A stretch of 50,387 nucleotides of DNA from Nocardiopsis sp. CC223A (GTDB lineage: Bacteria > Actinomycetota > Actinomycetes > Streptosporangiales > Streptosporangiaceae): the NCBI RefSeq assembly GCF_030766825.1, contig NZ_JASFDV010000050.1:1-50387 (forward strand). The letters are read 5' to 3'. A model generated the notes under the pieces. That model had not been told where the DNA came from, searched no databases, and saw only the letters and a program-made list of their open reading frames with translations. How positions within the stretch are numbered: position 1 is the first letter of the stretch; each line of letters starts with the position of its first letter. A program made the position numbers and the translations under genes. Below, in pieces: positions 16,474 to 23,583 of the stretch.

Positions 16474-16840
16474 GGTGTGCCTTTCTACGTACGAGAGGCC
16501 CGGCAGCGCGGCCTGTGGGCCGCGGTGCGAGGGCCCGCCGGGGCCGCGCTGTCGGGCGCGGCTCCGGACGTGCGCCACCGCCGGGCTCAACGGCGGCGGC
16601 GCTCCTGTGGCTGTCGGGGTGCGTCCTGGGGAGCGTGGCTCGTCCTCCCCCGGACGCGAAGGCTTCGCGGGGTCTCGTATGCGATTGTCACCGGACCCTT
16701 CATCGCATGCTTCCCGGTCTCCTCCGCGCTAAGCATGGGGTGGAGCGGGGGTGCGGCGACGGGGGTCCCGAGTTCGTTCACCGGCCGGATGAACGATTCC
16801 GGACACCCGTAAGGGTCGATGTTCACTGTGACGTGCGTCG
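16474..16840 (-). other. Long 5' leader of the pdh operon
   Basis: If the promoter at 16847-16875 is right, the transcript has about 367 nt before pdhA. The leader contains a 79-codon frame (16826 to 16587, GTG start, MNIDPYGCPESFIRPVNELG...) that begins about 15 nt after the predicted start site. It has weak coding character and an Arg-rich end. I see no recognised riboswitch in this stretch. Confidence 0.4.
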
Positions 16841-16846
16841 CGCCAC

Positions 16847-16875
16847 ACTCTACGGTCTGATCGATGATCGATCAA
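16847..16875 (-). promoter_or_regulatory. Predicted pdh promoter
   Basis: On the minus strand TTGATC (16875-16870) and TAGAGT (16852-16847) are separated by exactly 17 bp, a good sigma-A-type promoter. It lies between the GntR gene end (16991) and pdhA, with start near 16840. Confidence 0.55.
16858..16874. promoter_or_regulatory. Palindromic operator in the pdh promoter
   Basis: TGATCGAT and ATCGATCA flank a single G, a perfect 17-bp palindrome. It covers most of the -35 hexamer and 12 of the 17 spacer bases, so a bound dimer would block RNA polymerase. The obvious candidate is the FadR-type GntR protein encoded just upstream. Confidence 0.6.
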
Positions 16876-16990
16876 TAAGACTTTACGCCAGATACCGGAA
16901 CCTTGACCCGAGAGGGCCGGTCATCGACAGGAAGGGCCCATGCCGGGCGGGTCCGCCCGTGCGATCCCGGGGCCGGTCGCGCCCCCGGGG

Positions 16991-17668
16991 TCAGCGCACG
17001 CCCTCGTTCGACTTCAGAGCGGCCTCGACGTAGTTCAGCACGTGGTCGCTCAGCATCCGCCCCACCTGGGTGTCCCCTTCCCGGAACGCCCTGGTGATCT
17101 GGTCGTGGTCGGCGGCCTTGGCATGCAGTTCCATGTTCAGCCAGCGCACCGACAGCGCCGTCCACACCTCCACGCCCAGCGACTCCCAGGTGTGCAGCAG
17201 CACGCTGTTGTCGGCCGCCCGCACGACCTCCCGGTGGAACTCCACACTGTGCTTGATCTGCCCGGACACGTCGCCCTCGGCGGTCGCCCGCTTGAGCAGG
17301 CCCACCTCGCGCTCCAGCGGTGAGGGGTCCGACCGCAGGCGCGGGGCCGCCAGCTCGGCGGCCACCAGCTCCAGCCCGGCGCGCACCGGATAGATCTCGG
17401 CCATGTCCCGGACGCCGAAGTCGCGTACCCGGGCGCCCTTGTTGGGCACCGTCTCGATCAGCCGCAGCGTCTCCAGCTCGCGCAACGCCTCGCGCACCGG
17501 GGCCTGGCTGACCCGCAGTTCCGCGGCGATCCGGCGCTCGACGATGCGCTCGCCCGGCTGCCAGCGGCCGGACAACAGGCCCTCGACCAGGACCTGCCGG
17601 ATCTGCTCCCGCAGCGGCTCGCGCGCCAGCTTCGAGGGATCATCCGGCAACCTCGGCAGGTCGACCAT
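16991..17668 (-). CDS. GntR family regulator, FadR/FCD type
   Basis: A 225-residue regulator. The N-terminal winged helix (about residues 12-80) contains LREQIRQVLVEGLLSGRWQPG, a VERRIAAELRVSQAPVREALRELETLRLIE stretch and a hairpin ending NKGARV. The C-terminal FCD domain (about 90-215) has the metal-binding pattern with HSVEFHREVVRAADN and the DHDQITRAFREGD end. Such proteins typically sense organic acids; E. coli PdhR, which senses pyruvate, belongs to this class. The gene is directly upstream of, and on the same strand as, pdhABC, so a PdhR-like role is plausible. I chose ATG 17668 for its GGGAAGGG site; ATG 17734 would add 22 residues. Confidence 0.9.
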   Translation of the reverse strand: MVDLPRLPDDPSKLAREPLREQIRQVLVEGLLSGRWQPGERIVERRIAAELRVSQAPVREALRELETLRLIETVPNKGARVRDFGVRDMAEIYPVRAGLELVAAELAAPRLRSDPSPLEREVGLLKRATAEGDVSGQIKHSVEFHREVVRAADNSVLLHTWESLGVEVWTALSVRWLNMELHAKAADHDQITRAFREGDTQVGRMLSDHVLNYVEAALKSNEGVR

Positions 17669-18286
17669 CCAGGGCCCTTCCCGTCCGCGGACCGCGTGCA
17701 CCGCGGCCGCTCCACTCGTCGTCTGGAAACTCATTGAAGATTGCCACACGCGCGGGAGCCGCCTCGCCGAGCGGACTCGAAGCGCTAACAGAAAGCTCAC
17801 GAACGTGTCGCATGGCGGTGAACCGCCTGCGTCCAGTATCCGGGCGTGGGGCAAAGTCCGAGGTAGAAGGATCACACTTGACCGTCCGGGCCGCCAACGG
17901 GGGGAAGTGTCCAGGTAGGCTCGTCTGTCGGCAATGTTCACACCAAGCCGCGCGGACGTGACGCAAGCGACGGCAAAGAACCGACCAAGGGCGCCGTGAA
18001 CCGCGCTCGGGACCTGAGCGGTGCGGGGGCACCGCTGGAGCAGACGACGAATCGCAGACGTTCTCTCTGCGGTCCTCGTACGCCGGACCTGCCCAGGGGC
18101 GGTGTTCACGGAACCTTCGTGAACCGGCCCGAAGGTCCGGCCGTCGAACGAAGGGTGAGGGGGAGGCCCCCACCGCACGATCGGCTCCGAGGATCCAGGG
18201 AATCCCGTTTCCGGCAATCCGCGGCCGGCCCTTCCCCCGGCCAGTGCCACAGGCGAGCCCACAACATGTGAGACGGCACTGAGCAC
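17669..18286. other. Intergenic region without recognised gene
   Basis: About 620 bp between the divergent GntR and PAP2 genes. Open frames here have irregular codon usage and low-complexity products, so I see no supported gene. Both promoters must lie here, but I cannot place either convincingly. Confidence 0.4.
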
Positions 18287-19162
18287 ATGACGCACTCTTC
18301 AAGGACCCGGCATCCGAGGGCGAGACACGTGACCACGACGCACGACAGGGAAAAGAGGACCACTCCGGTGGCGGGGCCCTACAGCGGCTCCATCCCCGTC
18401 GTGCGCGAGGCTCCGCCCAGGCCCGGGCTCCCGGTCGTCCGCGCGGTCAAGTGGCCCAGCGTGAGCGAGATCGCGTGGGGTCTGGCATCGGACCGCATCG
18501 CGATCATCCTCGCGGTCGCGCTCATCGTGGTGACGATGCTCGCCGCGGGGCCGCTGCACCCGCTGGACAACTTCCTCAACGAGTTCCACCGGCCCTACTT
18601 CGAGGTGCTGCGCGAGCCCCTGATCCACTGGCCCGACAACGTGGCCTCCCGTTACGTGGCCCTGCCGGTGCTGGGGGTGGTGTCGCTCCAACTGGCCTAC
18701 TGGCACCGCAGCTGGCGGCCGATCGTCCTGAGCGCCGTGGGCGTGGTCGGCATCATGTCGATGGTCTCGATCATGAAGCTGGGCATCAACCGCGGCCACG
18801 CCAAGCACTACGACCCGGACTTCTTCGCCGGGGCGGGGAACGTGGCGTTCCCCTCCGGGCACGGGTCCAACGCGATCCTCATCTACGGGCTGGTGCTGTA
18901 CCTGATCATCAGCTTCGGGGCGGCCCGGCCGCACATCATCCGGCGGCTGGGGTACACCATCGTCGCGATCGCGCTGCTGCAATCGGCGGTGTCGATCTAC
19001 CTGCACTTCCACTGGTTCTCGGACCTGGTGGCCGGGATGATCGCGGGCGGGTTCGCACTGCGGCTGACGATCCGGCTGGACCGGATGTTCCCGCACGGGC
19101 GCACCGCAGAGTGGTGGCCCTGGTACGGACACGAGGGCGAGGAGGCGGCGACCGCCTCCTGA
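18287..19162 (+). CDS. PAP2 superfamily membrane phosphatase
   Basis: A 291-residue membrane protein with about six transmembrane helices after a 60-residue cytoplasmic N-terminus. The three phosphatase signatures are present: KLGINRGHAKHYDPDFF (motif 1-like, modified), AFPSGHGSNA (motif 2) and SIYLHFHWFSDLVAGMIAGG (motif 3 with catalytic His and Asp). Relatives dephosphorylate lipid phosphates such as undecaprenyl pyrophosphate or phosphatidic acid at the outer membrane face. The true start could be an internal codon, for example near MAGPYSG, since the first residues are poorly conserved in type. Followed by a strong terminator. Confidence 0.88.
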   Translation: MTHSSRTRHPRARHVTTTHDREKRTTPVAGPYSGSIPVVREAPPRPGLPVVRAVKWPSVSEIAWGLASDRIAIILAVALIVVTMLAAGPLHPLDNFLNEFHRPYFEVLREPLIHWPDNVASRYVALPVLGVVSLQLAYWHRSWRPIVLSAVGVVGIMSMVSIMKLGINRGHAKHYDPDFFAGAGNVAFPSGHGSNAILIYGLVLYLIISFGAARPHIIRRLGYTIVAIALLQSAVSIYLHFHWFSDLVAGMIAGGFALRLTIRLDRMFPHGRTAEWWPWYGHEGEEAATAS

Positions 19163-19170
19163 GGACGCGG

Positions 19171-19212
19171 AAGGGGGGGCACGGGCCGACACGGTCCGCG
19201 CCCCCCTTTTTT
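19171..19212 (+). terminator. Rho-independent terminator after PAP2
   Basis: A G-rich arm (19171-19180) pairs with GCGCCCCCC (19198-19206), with inner GGCCG/CGGTCC pairing, followed by TTTTTT at 19207-19212. It is one of only two terminators in the window with a clear T-run. Confidence 0.85.
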
Positions 19213-19235
19213 GGTCCGGGCACGGTGCCCCCTCC

Positions 19236-19263
19236 TTGCGAAAATACCCTAAGGGGGTATATC
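19236..19263 (+). promoter_or_regulatory. Predicted promoter of the copper ATPase
   Basis: TTGCGA (19236-19241) and TATATC (19258-19263) are spaced by 16 bp. The first CsoR-like palindrome overlaps the spacer and the -10, as expected for repression. Confidence 0.5.
19244..19260. promoter_or_regulatory. CsoR-like operator 1
   Basis: ATACCC and GGGTAT separated by TAAGG form a 17-bp element matching the known CsoR operator style (ATACCC...GGGTAT, G/C-rich centre). It overlaps the predicted promoter of the CopB-type ATPase. Confidence 0.7.
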
Positions 19264-19308
19264 ACTTGGGAGGGTGAAGGCCGCACGGCGCGGCGATCCG
19301 CCCGAAAG

Positions 19309-19325
19309 ATACCCCTCCAGGGTAT
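19309..19325. promoter_or_regulatory. CsoR-like operator 2
   Basis: A second ATACCC-N5-GGGTAT palindrome with identical half sites, 65 bp downstream of the first and 24 bp before the ATPase start codon. The two sites flank the predicted transcription start region. Confidence 0.65.
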
Positions 19326-19348
19326 GTTCCGGGGGAGAGGAGAGGGAC

Positions 19349-21520
19349 ATGAGCGCACACGACCACGACGGCCGCCGTTCCGGCGGGCGTCACGATGCCG
19401 CACCCCCGCCCGGGGTTCCCGCACCCCGCCGGGACCGCGGCGCCGCCGACCGGGCGCCCGGCGCCGACCGTGGTGCGGCGCATGCCGACCACACGGAACA
19501 CGCCGAACACGGAGACCACTCCGGGGACATGGGGCACACCGGTCACGGCGGCGGGCACGGGGACCACGCGGCGATGTTCCGGACGCGGTTCTGGTGGAGC
19601 CTGCTGCTCAGCCTCCCCGTGGTGTTCACCAGCCACATGGTCTCCGGGTGGCTGGGCTACCACGTGGCCGATCCCCTCACCTGGGTCCCGCCGGTGCTGG
19701 GCACCGTCGTCTACCTCTACGGCGGCCGGCCGTTCCTGTCCGGGGTCGCCGGCGAGCTCAGAGCGCGCAGGCCCGGGATGATGACCCTGGTCGCGATGGC
19801 CATCACCGTCGCCTTCGGCTCCAGCCTGCTGGCCACCCTCGGCGTGGTGGGCACGGCACTCGACTTCTGGTGGGAGCTGGTCCTGCTGGTCGTGGTGATG
19901 CTGCTCGGCCACTGGCTGGAGATGCGCGCCCTGGGCCAGGCCTCCGGCGCACTGGAGGCGCTGGCCGCGCTGCTGCCGGACCGCGCCGAGCGGGTCGGCG
20001 CCGACGGTGCGGTCGAGGAGGTCGCCATCGCCGACCTGCACACCGGCGACACCGTGCTGGTCCGCTCCGGCGGCCGGGTGCCCGCCGACGGCACCGTCGT
20101 GCGGGGTTCGGCGGCGGTGGACGAGTCCATGATCACCGGTGAGTCCCGCACCGTCACCCGCGGGGAGGACGACCGCGTGGTCGCCGGGACCGTGGCCACC
20201 GACTCCGCGGTCCGCGTCCGGGTGGACGCCGTCGGCGAGGACACCGCCCTGGCGGGCATCCGGCGGCTGGTCGCCGAGGCGCAGTCCTCCACCTCCCGCT
20301 CCCAGGTGCTGGCCGACCGCGCTGCGGGGCTGCTGTTCTGGTTCGCGCTGGGCGCCGCGATCATCACCGCCGCCGTCTGGTCGGTGCTGGGCGAGGCCAC
20401 CGAGGCCGTCGAACGGACCGTGACGGTGCTGGTCATCGCCTGCCCCCACGCGCTGGGACTGGCGATCCCGCTGGTCATCGCGATCTCCACGGCGCTGTCG
20501 GCGCGCAACGGCATCCTCGTCAAGGATCGGCTGGCGCTGGAGCGCACCCGTCTGGTGGACACCGTCCTGTTCGACAAGACCGGCACCCTGACCAGGGGCG
20601 CCCCGGCCGTCATCGACCACGCCGCCGTTCCGGGCGGGGACGCCGCCCGGGTGCTGGCTCTGGCGGGGGCGGTCGAGGCCGACTCCGAGCACCCGCTGGC
20701 CGAGGCCGTCGTGCGGGCCGCGGGTGAGGCCGGCGAGGTGCCGACCGCCACCGGCTTCCGGTCGCTGACCGGGCGCGGGGTACGGGCCGAGGTGGACGGA
20801 CGGGCCGTGTACGTGGGCGGCCCCGCGCTGCTGGAGTCCCTGGAACTGGCCGAGCCGCGGGAACTGGAGGCGCACACCCGGCCCTGGCGCGAGCGGGGCG
20901 CGACGGTGCTGCACGTGATCGAGGGGGATGAGGTCGCGGGGGCGCTGGCCCTGGCCGACGAGGTGCGGCCGGAATCCCGGGAGGCCGTCCGGCGGCTCGG
21001 GGAGCAGGGGATCGCCGTGGCGATGGTCACCGGCGACGCCCGCAACGTGGCCGACGCGGTCGCCGCCGACCTGGGGGTGGACGAGGTGTTCGCCCAGGTC
21101 CTGCCGGACCAGAAGGACGCGGTGGTGCGCGACCTCCAGGAACGCGGGCGCACGGTCGCGATGGTCGGCGACGGCGTCAACGACGCCCCGGCGCTGGCCC
21201 GGGCCGACGTCGGCATCGCGATCGGCGCGGGCACCGACGTGGCCATCGAGTCGGCGGGCGTGGTCCTGGCCTCCGACGACCCGCGGGGCGTGGTGGCGGT
21301 GCGCAGGCTGTCGCGGGCGAGCTACCGCAAGATGGTCCAGAACCTGGTCTGGGCGGCTGGGTACAACGTGCTCGCCGTGCCGCTGGCGGCGGGTGTGCTG
21401 GCGCCGGTCGGGATCGTGCCGGCCCCGGCGGTGGGCGCGGTGCTGATGAGCCTGTCGACGGTCATCGTGGCGCTCAACGCGCAGCTGCTGCGGGGGGTGG
21501 ACCTGTCCCCGGCGGATTAG
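19349..21520 (+). CDS. Copper/silver-exporting P1B-type ATPase (CopB-like)
   Basis: A 723-residue heavy-metal ATPase. The N-terminus (about residues 3-75) is histidine-rich (HDHD, HADHTEHAEHGDH, GHTGHGGGHGDH) and lacks CxxC domains. The metal-site helix carries CPHALGLAIP; CPH is the P1B-3 signature of CopB-like Cu(II)/Cu(I)/Ag exporters, distinct from CPC of CopA. Other motifs: TGES (phosphatase), DKTGTLTRG (phosphorylated Asp), SEHPLAEAV and MVGDGVNDAPALARADVGIAIG. Start ATG 19349 follows GGAGAGG. No csoR or chaperone gene is adjacent, but two CsoR-type operators precede it, so regulation is probably in trans. Confidence 0.95.
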   Translation: MSAHDHDGRRSGGRHDAAPPPGVPAPRRDRGAADRAPGADRGAAHADHTEHAEHGDHSGDMGHTGHGGGHGDHAAMFRTRFWWSLLLSLPVVFTSHMVSGWLGYHVADPLTWVPPVLGTVVYLYGGRPFLSGVAGELRARRPGMMTLVAMAITVAFGSSLLATLGVVGTALDFWWELVLLVVVMLLGHWLEMRALGQASGALEALAALLPDRAERVGADGAVEEVAIADLHTGDTVLVRSGGRVPADGTVVRGSAAVDESMITGESRTVTRGEDDRVVAGTVATDSAVRVRVDAVGEDTALAGIRRLVAEAQSSTSRSQVLADRAAGLLFWFALGAAIITAAVWSVLGEATEAVERTVTVLVIACPHALGLAIPLVIAISTALSARNGILVKDRLALERTRLVDTVLFDKTGTLTRGAPAVIDHAAVPGGDAARVLALAGAVEADSEHPLAEAVVRAAGEAGEVPTATGFRSLTGRGVRAEVDGRAVYVGGPALLESLELAEPRELEAHTRPWRERGATVLHVIEGDEVAGALALADEVRPESREAVRRLGEQGIAVAMVTGDARNVADAVAADLGVDEVFAQVLPDQKDAVVRDLQERGRTVAMVGDGVNDAPALARADVGIAIGAGTDVAIESAGVVLASDDPRGVVAVRRLSRASYRKMVQNLVWAAGYNVLAVPLAAGVLAPVGIVPAPAVGAVLMSLSTVIVALNAQLLRGVDLSPAD

Positions 21521-21574
21521 GGCGACCGTAAATCGGTCCGCGATACCGGTGAGGGGTGGCGCGGAAGTCGCGCG

Positions 21575-21606
21575 GAGGGGAGGATCGGAACGTCGACCCT
21601 CCCCTC
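21575..21606 (+). terminator. Hairpin terminator after the copper ATPase
   Basis: A 9-bp stem (GAGGGGAGG with CCTCCCCTC) around a 14-nt loop, followed by TT. It lies 55 bp past the ATPase stop, before the convergent gene at 21675. Confidence 0.6.
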
Positions 21607-21674
21607 TTGTAGCGGGAAGGGGCGGTCGGCGGGGGCCACCGCCCCGCTTCGGATACGGGGCGGCGGCCCATCGC

Positions 21675-22028
21675 TCAGTCGGCGGGGGCGGCCTTCTCCC
21701 ACACGGGGTCGTAGTCGGGGTGGTCCCGGTGGACCAGCGCCATGCAGGCGAGGACCCGGGTGGCGATGGCGGCGGCGGTCCGCTCCGCGCTCTCGTTCCA
21801 CAGGTCGGAGTTCGACGACCAGGACGACGAGTCGTCGTCGAACCAGCCGCCGAACCATCCGGCGACGGCCTCCACCCAGGCCCCGTCCTCCTCGGCGGAG
21901 GCCTCCTCGCGCAGCCCGTCCAGGGTGGCGATCAGCGCGCGGTGCGAGCGGGCGACGGGGTCGCCGGGCGGGGCCTCGTCCACGCGGGCCCGGACGAAGC
22001 GCTCCAGGCGTGCGGCGGCCTTTCCCAT
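21675..22028 (-). CDS. Small hypothetical protein coupled to a TetR gene
   Basis: A 117-residue protein. The N-terminal helix (ARLERFVRARVDEAPPGDP) and the C-terminal RVLACMALVHRDHPDYDPVWE resemble actinobacterial small DUFs (DUF6221-like ending in HPDY...W); the middle has an acidic Trp/Ser/Asp-rich loop (WFGGWFDDDSSSW). No function can be assigned. Its ATG lies one base after the stop of the upstream TetR gene, so the two are coupled. Codon usage is normal. Confidence 0.75.
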   Translation of the reverse strand: MGKAAARLERFVRARVDEAPPGDPVARSHRALIATLDGLREEASAEEDGAWVEAVAGWFGGWFDDDSSSWSSNSDLWNESAERTAAAIATRVLACMALVHRDHPDYDPVWEKAAPAD

Positions 22029-22029
22029 G

Positions 22030-22647
22030 TCATCTCCCCTGTCCGGGGGGTCGCAACGAGTCCAGGTGCTCGGCCAGCACCCGGACGGTCCGGTCCCTGA
22101 CGACCGTTCGGTCGCCCTCGTCGACGAGGCCGTGCAGGGCCAGGCCGTCGACGAGCGCGTGCAGGCGCGCGGTCTCCAGCTCCAGGTCGGCCTCCGGGCG
22201 GACCTCGCCGGTGTCGCGCAGGTGGAGCAGCACCGAGTGGCAGGCGCCGCGGATGCCTTGGTGGGCCTTCTCGCGGATGGTGCGAAGGCCCTGGTGGGCG
22301 GGCATCTCGGCGATGATCGCCACGTCGAGTTCCATCTCCGCCCTGCGGGTGTCGTCCAGCGGCAGGAACTCGTGGAGCACGGCCTCGGCGATCTCGCGCG
22401 GGTCGTGCATGCCGATGTGGCGCTGGACGCGGAGCCTGGCCCGTTCGTGCACCAGTGCCATGGAGAACTCCAGCAGTTCGGCCTTGCTGGGGAAGACGTG
22501 GCGCACGGACCCGACGGCGAGGCCCGCCTCGGCTGCGACGGTGCGCACGGAGACGGCGGCGACCCCTTCGCGGAGAATCACGCGCCAGACGGACTCGGCG
22601 ATCTCCTCCTTGCGGTGCTCGTGGTCGATCAACTTGGGCATGGACAC
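22030..22647 (-). CDS. TetR family regulator (BetI-like C-terminal domain)
   Basis: A 205-residue regulator. The N-terminal HTH (residues about 10-60) reads RKEEIAESVWRVILREGVAAVSVRTVAAEAGLAVGSVRHVFPSK; the SVRHVFPSK end is typical of the TetR_C_6/BetI subgroup. The C-terminal domain is helical (LDVAIIAEMPAHQGLRTIREKAHQGIR). It overlaps no gene upstream, starts 4 bp from a perfect palindrome, and is divergent from a membrane protein at 22712. The likely regulon is itself, the small gene at 21675 and the membrane protein. Confidence 0.9.
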   Translation of the reverse strand: MSMPKLIDHEHRKEEIAESVWRVILREGVAAVSVRTVAAEAGLAVGSVRHVFPSKAELLEFSMALVHERARLRVQRHIGMHDPREIAEAVLHEFLPLDDTRRAEMELDVAIIAEMPAHQGLRTIREKAHQGIRGACHSVLLHLRDTGEVRPEADLELETARLHALVDGLALHGLVDEGDRTVVRDRTVRVLAEHLDSLRPPGQGR

Positions 22648-22650
22648 ATG

Positions 22651-22668
22651 GTAGCACGACTGTGCTAC
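22651..22668. promoter_or_regulatory. TetR operator between divergent genes
   Basis: GTAGCAC and GTGCTAC flank GACT, a perfect inverted repeat (7+4+7) placed 3 bp from the TetR start codon and 43 bp before the membrane protein start. Confidence 0.7.
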
Positions 22669-22711
22669 TGTGCTGGCACGGTCGTACTAAGAAAAGCCAG
22701 GGAGTGTTCCC

Positions 22712-23296
22712 GTGTTCGAGTTGGTCGTCGAGAACCCGATCGCCGCGGTGATCGTGATGTGCGAGGTCGGGCTGTGGGTGCTGCTGGGCCTCGGACTGGC
22801 CCTGCGCTACCTGTTCCGCCTGCGCCTGTCGAGCACGCTGGTGCTCTGGTCCATCCCGCTGCTGGACGTGGTGCTGGTGGTGGCCACCGCGCTGGACCTG
22901 CGCAGCGGTGCGGAGGTGGGGACGATCCACGGGCTGGCCGCGGTCTACCTGGGCTTCAGTGTCGCCTTCGGGCCCGCGATCGTCCGCTGGGCCGACGTGC
23001 GCTTCGCCCACCGCTTCGCGGGTGGACCCGCACCGGTCAAGCCGCCCAGGCGCGGCCCGGGGCGGCACGCGCACCTGATGCGCGAGTGGTACCGCGTGGT
23101 GAACGCCGCCGCGATCACCTCGGTCACCCTGCTCGTGCTGGCCTTCCTGTTCGCCGTCCCCGAGGCCCGCGAGACCCTGCTGTGGTGGATCGGCCGCGCG
23201 TGGTTCGTGGTCGGCCTGTGGTACGTCTTCGGCCCCCTCTGGGAGAGCGGAAGCCGGTCCCGCGACGACGACCGAGAGGCCCCCGCCCTCCGCTAG
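22712..23296 (+). CDS. Polytopic membrane protein under TetR control
   Basis: A 194-residue membrane protein with about five hydrophobic helices (residues roughly 10-35, 42-65, 72-95, 128-152, 160-178) and a basic cytoplasmic loop between the third and fourth (RFAGGPAPVKPPRRGPGRH). I do not recognise a transporter or enzyme signature. GTG start at 22712 follows GGGAG. It is divergent from the TetR gene and is its probable target; such pairs often concern envelope stress or efflux, which cannot be read here. Confidence 0.8.
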   Translation: MFELVVENPIAAVIVMCEVGLWVLLGLGLALRYLFRLRLSSTLVLWSIPLLDVVLVVATALDLRSGAEVGTIHGLAAVYLGFSVAFGPAIVRWADVRFAHRFAGGPAPVKPPRRGPGRHAHLMREWYRVVNAAAITSVTLLVLAFLFAVPEARETLLWWIGRAWFVVGLWYVFGPLWESGSRSRDDDREAPALR

Positions 23297-23446
23297 CCGA
23301 CGGCGGTCGAGGGCCGGACCCCCGGAGGCGCGCGGCGGACAGGGAAGGGCTCTGGTGCACCCCTCCGCGGCCGGGGACGAGGACCGCGACCTCACCGGCC
23401 GTGATCCGCGCACCTTTTGTCTGGTTTTTGAAGGATCGAGTCCGGG

Positions 23447-23460
23447 GTTTCACGTGAAAC
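23447..23460. other. parS centromere-like site for ParB
   Basis: GTTTCACGTGAAAC is a perfect 14-bp palindrome identical to the core of the bacterial parS consensus (TGTTTCACGTGAAACA); the flanks here are G and A, matching 15 of 16. It lies in the intergenic region between the membrane protein and the MFS gene. ParB binds such sites to segregate chromosome origins. Confidence 0.9.
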
Positions 23461-23538
23461 ATCGCGCCCGGACACCTCGATGCGCCGGCTCAGGTCCTCC
23501 TCGGTGATCTCCGCGGCGGTCTGGCGCACCAGCCGGAC

Positions 23539-23570
23539 GGGCCCCGGGACCCTCCCGGGTCCCGGGGCCC
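23539..23570. terminator. Hairpin terminator after the MFS gene
   Basis: A perfect 14-bp stem (GGGCCCCGGGACCC and its complement) around TCCC. It lies 13 bp beyond the MFS stop codon, without a T-run. Confidence 0.75.
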
Positions 23571-23583
23571 ACCGGCCCGACGG

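Noticed and set aside
19262..20914. Long minus-strand open frame opposite the copper ATPase
   Set aside because: Low-complexity Gly/His/Arg product, no RBS, fully opposite a well-defined P-type ATPase.
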